A DNA stretch of 64,000 nt, from assembly GCA_937899245.1 (NCBI GenBank), contig CALDKB010000016.1, positions 53,291 to 117,290 of the forward strand, written 5' to 3'. Below, one piece after another: positions 60,075 through 64,000 of the stretch (its first letter is position 1; each line of letters begins with the position of its first letter). This DNA is from an uncultured Bacteroidales bacterium. Lineage in GTDB: Bacteria; Bacteroidota; Bacteroidia; Bacteroidales; ML635J-15. Position numbers and translations under genes: made by a program. The notes beneath the pieces were generated by a model that had not been told where the DNA came from, ran no database searches, and saw only the letters and a list, made by a program, of their open reading frames with translations.

Positions 60075-60557
60075 TTAATAACTAGTAAATATTTTTCTAT
60101 TTGTTTTCATCTTCTTGCTATACCAATTTACATATGCCTTCCAACCTAAATTTATAGCTAACTCGTATTCTCTTCTTCTGCCATTTACAATGCCAATTAT
60201 CATATATCCACTATATAAATCCTTTTTATTTATATAAAATTGATATTCCATATCTATTCCCAACCATGATCTATATTTAAATCTTTTAAAATATTTTATT
60301 GTGACTAGCAATAATGCTGTATCTGGTATATTTTTTAATATTTCAATTGAACTTGAGTCTGTAACATTAATACGTGATGCAGAATATAGGCATTTTATAT
60401 TTATCTTTTCAGGATTATCAACAACCTCTATTCTAACATCTAAAGGTTCAAGGCATATTTTCCCATCTATAGCCAGTAAAACATTCGTATTAAATACTTG
60501 ACTATAAACATATACAGAAAATAATACTACTATAATAGTGCATATAATTCTTTTCAT
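60075..60557 (-). CDS. Small exported protein, candidate immunity protein of the larger JAB cassette
   Basis: 160 aa with signal peptide (IICTIIVVLFSVYVYSQ); not recognised otherwise. Paralogue of the 158-aa protein at 58672 (same VLLxxDGKIxL, VDNPEKINIKC/ADNSEKINIKC, and ending SKKMKTNRKIF versus SKKMKINRRIF). Its ATG overlaps the stop of the RHS gene by four bases. Two related inhibitors for two related JAB tips support a toxin-immunity reading; by inference they have diverged to give different specificities. Confidence 0.75.
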   Translation of the reverse strand: MKRIICTIIVVLFSVYVYSQVFNTNVLLAIDGKICLEPLDVRIEVVDNPEKINIKCLYSASRINVTDSSSIEILKNIPDTALLLVTIKYFKRFKYRSWLGIDMEYQFYINKKDLYSGYMIIGIVNGRRREYELAINLGWKAYVNWYSKKMKTNRKIFTSY

Positions 60558-62584
60558 TTTAAAAATTTATGTATGTTATCTATCTTTATTGTTCCTAAAT
60601 ATTTAGCAACTGTCTCACCTGTTATTGAATTTGTTGTTGATCTATCATAAAAATTAGCAACTGGGGTACGATATCCATCACTATATGGCATATTGTTACC
60701 AACAATTATATTTAGACGATAATTTTTAAAGGTTTCCGCGTCTCTACCCGATACTGTAGGCGGAGAATAATATGGACCCTCTTCATCAATATAACGATCT
60801 AATGGGTGAGAATGTATACTTGTGTTATCATTACCTTCCATCGATGGTAATTTTGTACTTGGTTTATTCACCAACCTTGCATCTTTTCCTCGTTCACCAA
60901 TTGCTATTTCACCATTGGGAGAAACAACAGAAGCCTCTTCGCAATGTCCTCCGTTATCAATAGTTCTTTTATAAACATTTTGAGTTTCTCTTAAAGTTTC
61001 TTTATTTGTTGAAACATCAATATTTACATTAGAGGCTTCTGTTGTGAGACCTTTTCTGTTATTGCTTCTTATTATATCGGTACTTTCTTTATTGCCAACT
61101 ATATACACCTTATTGTCATTTTTTCCATCAGAACCTAAATATTTTCCATTCCATGTATAGAAATCTCCATCCAATGCACCACTAGGATCGATTCTTCCGA
61201 TAGGATTATTTTGGCAATAAGAATACGGAGATACATTTGGCCTTTCGTCGCTCATCGGGTCCACACTCAACCACATCATAATGTTGTCGGTGTAGTAGCG
61301 TGCGCCAAAATAGTTGTAGCCGCTCTCGGCGTCCTTTTCCTTTGCGGAGAAGGTGTAGGGAGAGGAATATGAACCTGTGCGGTGGTCAACAAATATGCCG
61401 CCGTAGGGGAGGTATTGGAGGTGCTGGCGGATAGTGCCGTTCTGCCAAGTTACCAACGCCACACTTCCCTGGTGGTTGTAGTGGTAGTAGTACTTTTGTG
61501 GACGTTGTGTAATCTGCGATCCAATGCTATTGAAAACCGGGTCGATGGAAATGTTGCCGCTGTAGCCTACGGAGTCGAGGGAATGTTTGACTTGATTACC
61601 CATCCCCAGCATGAAATCGCTAGTGCTTCCATGTATAAATCCGACTGCATTAGGCGCGGAAATTGGCGGCACATATTGTGTAACCTGTGTGCAAATCCTC
61701 TCACTGCCAATAAAATAGTGCTTGTAGAACTTATGCTTGTCGAATGTAGTCTGTGGAGTTGGATAGAAGGTCTTGTTCATCTCAAGGTCGCTGTTTACGA
61801 GCAGCCCGTTGCTGTAGGTCATGGTGGCAGTGCCTGCAAACTTCCACACGCGCTCGCCGTCGGCTGAGTAGAGGTAGGAGGAAACATAGCCAGTGTTAAC
61901 GGAACCGTTTTGCACCATTTGCAAGAAGCTATCTCTGTCGCATATAGCAGACAACCGGTTTTCCTCGTTGAAGTATATTCTACGCTGGGACGACATAAAT
62001 ATGTCCCGTTGCTTTAAGTTCCCGTTTGCATCCCATGAGTAAGATGTACCAATAAATATGTTAGGAGGATTTATGGCGGTTGGTGCATGACGATGTGTCG
62101 TGCTTGTATATGAATAGTTTTGCGCAAGATTCATCGCCGTCAACTGTCCGTCCTCCAGTTTGTTGCCCGAGAGCGTGTAGTTCAGTATCCTTCCCGACGG
62201 CGAGTACGACATTGCGAAGTCGTAGGTGGGCGTGTTGCTGCCCACGGTGGCGCTTCCGGTCGATTCTATCAGGCGGTTGAGGGTGTCGTAGGCGTAGGTG
62301 CAGCTGTACGGCTCGCCTGCTGCGGTGTTGGCGAGGGCGGTGATGTTGTACAGGTCGTCGTAGGTGTAGGCTATGTCCTGCATGGCAGTGTTTGTGGCGT
62401 CGAAGCTGCGCAGGCGGCTAAGCTGTAGCGTCTGCTCGTCGTAGGTATATCTGTTGTATGCACCGTTGCCGTAGTCTATGCGTGTGCGGTTACCGTACTT
62501 GTCGTACTTTATGTTGCTCACTATGGCGTTGTTTCCCGAGTACATTCCCTTTGCCTTTCCTGCGTTGTCGTATGTATAGTCCAT
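60554..62584 (-). CDS. RHS protein fragment with JAB-type C-terminal toxin tip
   Basis: 676 aa from ATG 62584 (a TTG three codons earlier is less likely). YD-repeats of the RHS shell from the start (NIKYDKYGNRTRIDYGNGAY, YTYDDLYNITALANT, YSWDANGNLKQRD, YLYSADGERVWKF), the repeat-associated core (LVTWQNGTIRQHLQYLPYGG, SAKEKDAESGYNYFGARYY, YCQNNPIGRIDPSGALDG near residue 466), then the tip. JAB residues: EEASVVSPNG (Glu about 548), IHSHPLDRY (His about 590) and VSGRDAETF (Asp about 609). The frame begins in mid-shell with no N-terminal or signal part, so it is a displaced large C-terminal part of an RHS toxin. The immunity-like gene overlaps its stop. Confidence 0.87.
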   Translation of the reverse strand: MDYTYDNAGKAKGMYSGNNAIVSNIKYDKYGNRTRIDYGNGAYNRYTYDEQTLQLSRLRSFDATNTAMQDIAYTYDDLYNITALANTAAGEPYSCTYAYDTLNRLIESTGSATVGSNTPTYDFAMSYSPSGRILNYTLSGNKLEDGQLTAMNLAQNYSYTSTTHRHAPTAINPPNIFIGTSYSWDANGNLKQRDIFMSSQRRIYFNEENRLSAICDRDSFLQMVQNGSVNTGYVSSYLYSADGERVWKFAGTATMTYSNGLLVNSDLEMNKTFYPTPQTTFDKHKFYKHYFIGSERICTQVTQYVPPISAPNAVGFIHGSTSDFMLGMGNQVKHSLDSVGYSGNISIDPVFNSIGSQITQRPQKYYYHYNHQGSVALVTWQNGTIRQHLQYLPYGGIFVDHRTGSYSSPYTFSAKEKDAESGYNYFGARYYTDNIMMWLSVDPMSDERPNVSPYSYCQNNPIGRIDPSGALDGDFYTWNGKYLGSDGKNDNKVYIVGNKESTDIIRSNNRKGLTTEASNVNIDVSTNKETLRETQNVYKRTIDNGGHCEEASVVSPNGEIAIGERGKDARLVNKPSTKLPSMEGNDNTSIHSHPLDRYIDEEGPYYSPPTVSGRDAETFKNYRLNIIVGNNMPYSDGYRTPVANFYDRSTTNSITGETVAKYLGTIKIDNIHKFLK

Positions 62585-62597
62585 AAGTTGCAAAAAA

Positions 62598-63158
62598 CTA
62601 ATTTACAACAAAATCAACTATTTTCCCTTTATTAACATTATAATATATATGGAAATAAAAACTACATCCACCCATAACATATAACCAAGTTTCTTTCCAA
62701 TTAGACTCAAACCCATATAGTTCATAATCTTTCTTGAATTGAGCAATTTCTCTATTATGAATATAACTAATCTGAATTATTTCATCATATTTTCTTTTCC
62801 CTTTTTTCTCTAAATAACAAATAACCTGCCTACCATAATTCTCCCAATTGTCCTTTATTATAGGACAATCATTATAACCTTGACCAGGCATATGTTTTTG
62901 TTTTTTTACATATTCGTAAGCCAAACTATCCACCTTTAAAACTTTATCTATAGACGTGATTTTAGTATATTCTGGATATGTTTCATTTATTAAATAATCT
63001 GGGTATCTAGAAAAGAGCACATACTCAATGTTATTTATATTATAATATTTTGCGATATTATAATAATGTTTTTCGTCTCCATAAACTGAGTCCTGACAGA
63101 AAACTTGCGAACTAAATAAATATATAAATAAAAAAATAAAAAAAGGTTTCATTCCCAT
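62598..63158 (-). CDS. Small exported protein, candidate immunity protein of the zincin cassette
   Basis: 186 aa with a signal peptide (FFIFLFIYLFSSQVFCQ). No recognised domain; rich in Tyr, Lys and Asp, unlike the 158/160-aa immunity-like pair. It begins six bases after the stop of the RHS-zincin gene and ends 13 bases before the next RHS gene. As the gene directly behind a toxin tip, it is the best candidate for immunity; there is no homology evidence. Confidence 0.65.
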   Translation of the reverse strand: MGMKPFFIFLFIYLFSSQVFCQDSVYGDEKHYYNIAKYYNINNIEYVLFSRYPDYLINETYPEYTKITSIDKVLKVDSLAYEYVKKQKHMPGQGYNDCPIIKDNWENYGRQVICYLEKKGKRKYDEIIQISYIHNREIAQFKKDYELYGFESNWKETWLYVMGGCSFYFHIYYNVNKGKIVDFVVN

Positions 63159-63164
63159 AAGACT

Positions 63165-64000
63165 TTATTTCGTATATTTATAAATTTGATGATTATTTTG
63201 CCAAATATAATTACTAATAATTCCCGTTTCTCCGCCACGGAATAAAAGCATTGGATAACCAGTTCCTGTCTGTTGCCCTGCCGAACGTTCTATCTCATGA
63301 TAAGTCCTTATATTATAGCCCATCTCTCCCCTAAATATATTTTCCCTATGCATAGTCGCAATTTCTTCATTTAGGGTTCCTTTTGTTTTGCTTTTATTTG
63401 TAATGGCTATCCCTTGTTCATGTCTTGATGCATGAATTGTTTCATGTATTAAACTAGCTATTGGATTAGTTTCAATTATGGACATTAGAGAGTTTGCCAT
63501 TTTCTGCACAGGGACCTCACCTCCCTCTGGATTATAATTAATAAGTCCACCTTTTTCTCCATTTACAATTGCCCCTCGGAATCCTGAGTCTTTACTCTTA
63601 ACTATTTGATAAGTTCCTTTCGCATTTACCAGATTGTCAATATCTTCTCTTGCTATTGCAGAACCATTATAGGCTTCATTGTAATTATTTATAACTTGTG
63701 CAGTAAACTCATCACATCCCTCGCTACTCATACCAGGCACATAAGTTGTCTTGGAGCCATCCATGCCCCTAATAACAATTTCATCCAGCATTCCCCACGT
63801 ATCCACTCTACCAATAGGATTCCACTGGCAGTAGTTGTATGGCGAAATCCACGGTCTTTCGTTGCTCATCGGGTCCACACTCAGCCACATCATTATGTTG
63901 TCGGTGTAGTAGCGTGCGCCAAAATAAGTATATCCACTTTCACTATCCTTTTCCTTGGCGGAGAAGGTGTAGCGCGAGGGGGTGGTGGAGGAGCTGCGGC
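63165..64000 (-). CDS. RHS protein with zincin (HExxH) metallopeptidase tip, 5' end beyond window
   Basis: The frame stays open to the right edge, so the gene starts outside. Seen core: RSSSTTPSRYTFSAKEKDSE, GYTYFGARYYTDNIMMWLSVDPM, SPYNYCQWNPIGRVDTWG. The tip has LIHETIHASRHEQGIA (HETIH at 63432-63446) followed by NEEIATMHRENIFRGEMGY (Glu as possible third zinc ligand), the pattern of M91/NleD-like zincin toxins in RHS proteins, cleaving a host or rival protein. Its core end is the same DNA as 58491-58532. Nearest candidate immunity gene is six bases downstream. Confidence 0.85.
   Translation of the reverse strand, partial: RSSSTTPSRYTFSAKEKDSESGYTYFGARYYTDNIMMWLSVDPMSNERPWISPYNYCQWNPIGRVDTWGMLDEIVIRGMDGSKTTYVPGMSSEGCDEFTAQVINNYNEAYNGSAIAREDIDNLVNAKGTYQIVKSKDSGFRGAIVNGEKGGLINYNPEGGEVPVQKMANSLMSIIETNPIASLIHETIHASRHEQGIAITNKSKTKGTLNEEIATMHRENIFRGEMGYNIRTYHEIERSAGQQTGTGYPMLLFRGGETGIISNYIWQNNHQIYKYTK

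Larger units (their letters stand above)
58490..64000. repeat. Reiterated RHS core segment in four copies
   Basis: Near-identical DNA around 58490-58633, 59900-60040, 61330-61490 and 63950-64000. For example, the block TACTGGAGGTGCTGGCGGAT recurs in three copies, and about 40 bases ending at 58532 repeat at the end of the window. These give homologous recombination points at which the tips can be exchanged. Confidence 0.88.

Overview
The window is chromosomal DNA from a member of the Bacteroidota, most likely a gut Bacteroidales. Supporting signs are exact TAnnTTTG -7 boxes upstream of about a dozen genes, few Shine-Dalgarno sequences, type IX secretion (T9SS) sorting domains, SprB/PKD adhesin modules, FISUMP-domain lipoproteins, a long glycogen synthase/phosphorylase fusion, a DUF5686 protein and Bacteroidetes-type RHS proteins. 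No insertion sequence, CRISPR array, rRNA or prophage is visible. There is one tRNA.

Layout. 1-2.3 kb: 3' part of a PIF1-like helicase. 2.3-9.9 kb: DUF3127 OB-fold protein, aminotransferase, threonine dehydrogenase, BaiN/HI0933 flavoprotein, polysaccharide deacetylase, EEP-family lipoprotein and beta-helix lipoprotein. 10-18 kb: envelope block with a T9SS type-B adhesin and LptD, divergent from an amidase-MCE pair whose proteins share a SPOR-like C-terminal domain. 18-30 kb: ClpB, FolB, PCMD protein, two SDRs, a T9SS thioredoxin/PKD protein, PAP2, Obg, a small HNH island and GcvT. 30-38 kb: a lipid/steroid-type redox block made of a close homologue of human steroid 5-alpha-reductase, an Old Yellow Enzyme-family reductase and an SDR in one direction, followed by a DUF4143 ATPase, a bile acid:sodium symporter-family transporter, a flavodoxin, an MFS transporter and another SDR. 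38-42.3 kb: NhaD-type antiporter, an acyl-CoA dehydrogenase and a 4-hydroxybutyryl-CoA dehydratase-like protein; the last two both look catalytically atypical. 42.5-57.2 kb: two FISUMP proteins (one broken by an in-frame amber codon), DUF5686 protein, BRO-Fic fusion, pseudouridine synthase, glycogen fusion enzyme and a giant 12-repeat FISUMP protein. 57.2-58.1 kb: palindrome-rich spacer and a CAU tRNA. 58.2-64 kb: tandem array of RHS C-terminal toxin cassettes (zincin tip, two JAB-type tips, one degenerate remnant), each intact one followed by a small signal-peptide protein that is the likely immunity gene.

The most interesting systems are (1) the SRD5A-OYE-SDR block with a BASS transporter nearby, which suggests reduction of a 3-keto-delta4 steroid or bile acid by two stereochemical routes; (2) the AbfD-like/acyl-CoA dehydrogenase pair that appears to lack standard catalytic and cluster-ligand residues; and (3) the RHS cassette array, which records how toxin tips are swapped and decay. 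All family assignments come from reading motifs by eye; no database search was run.
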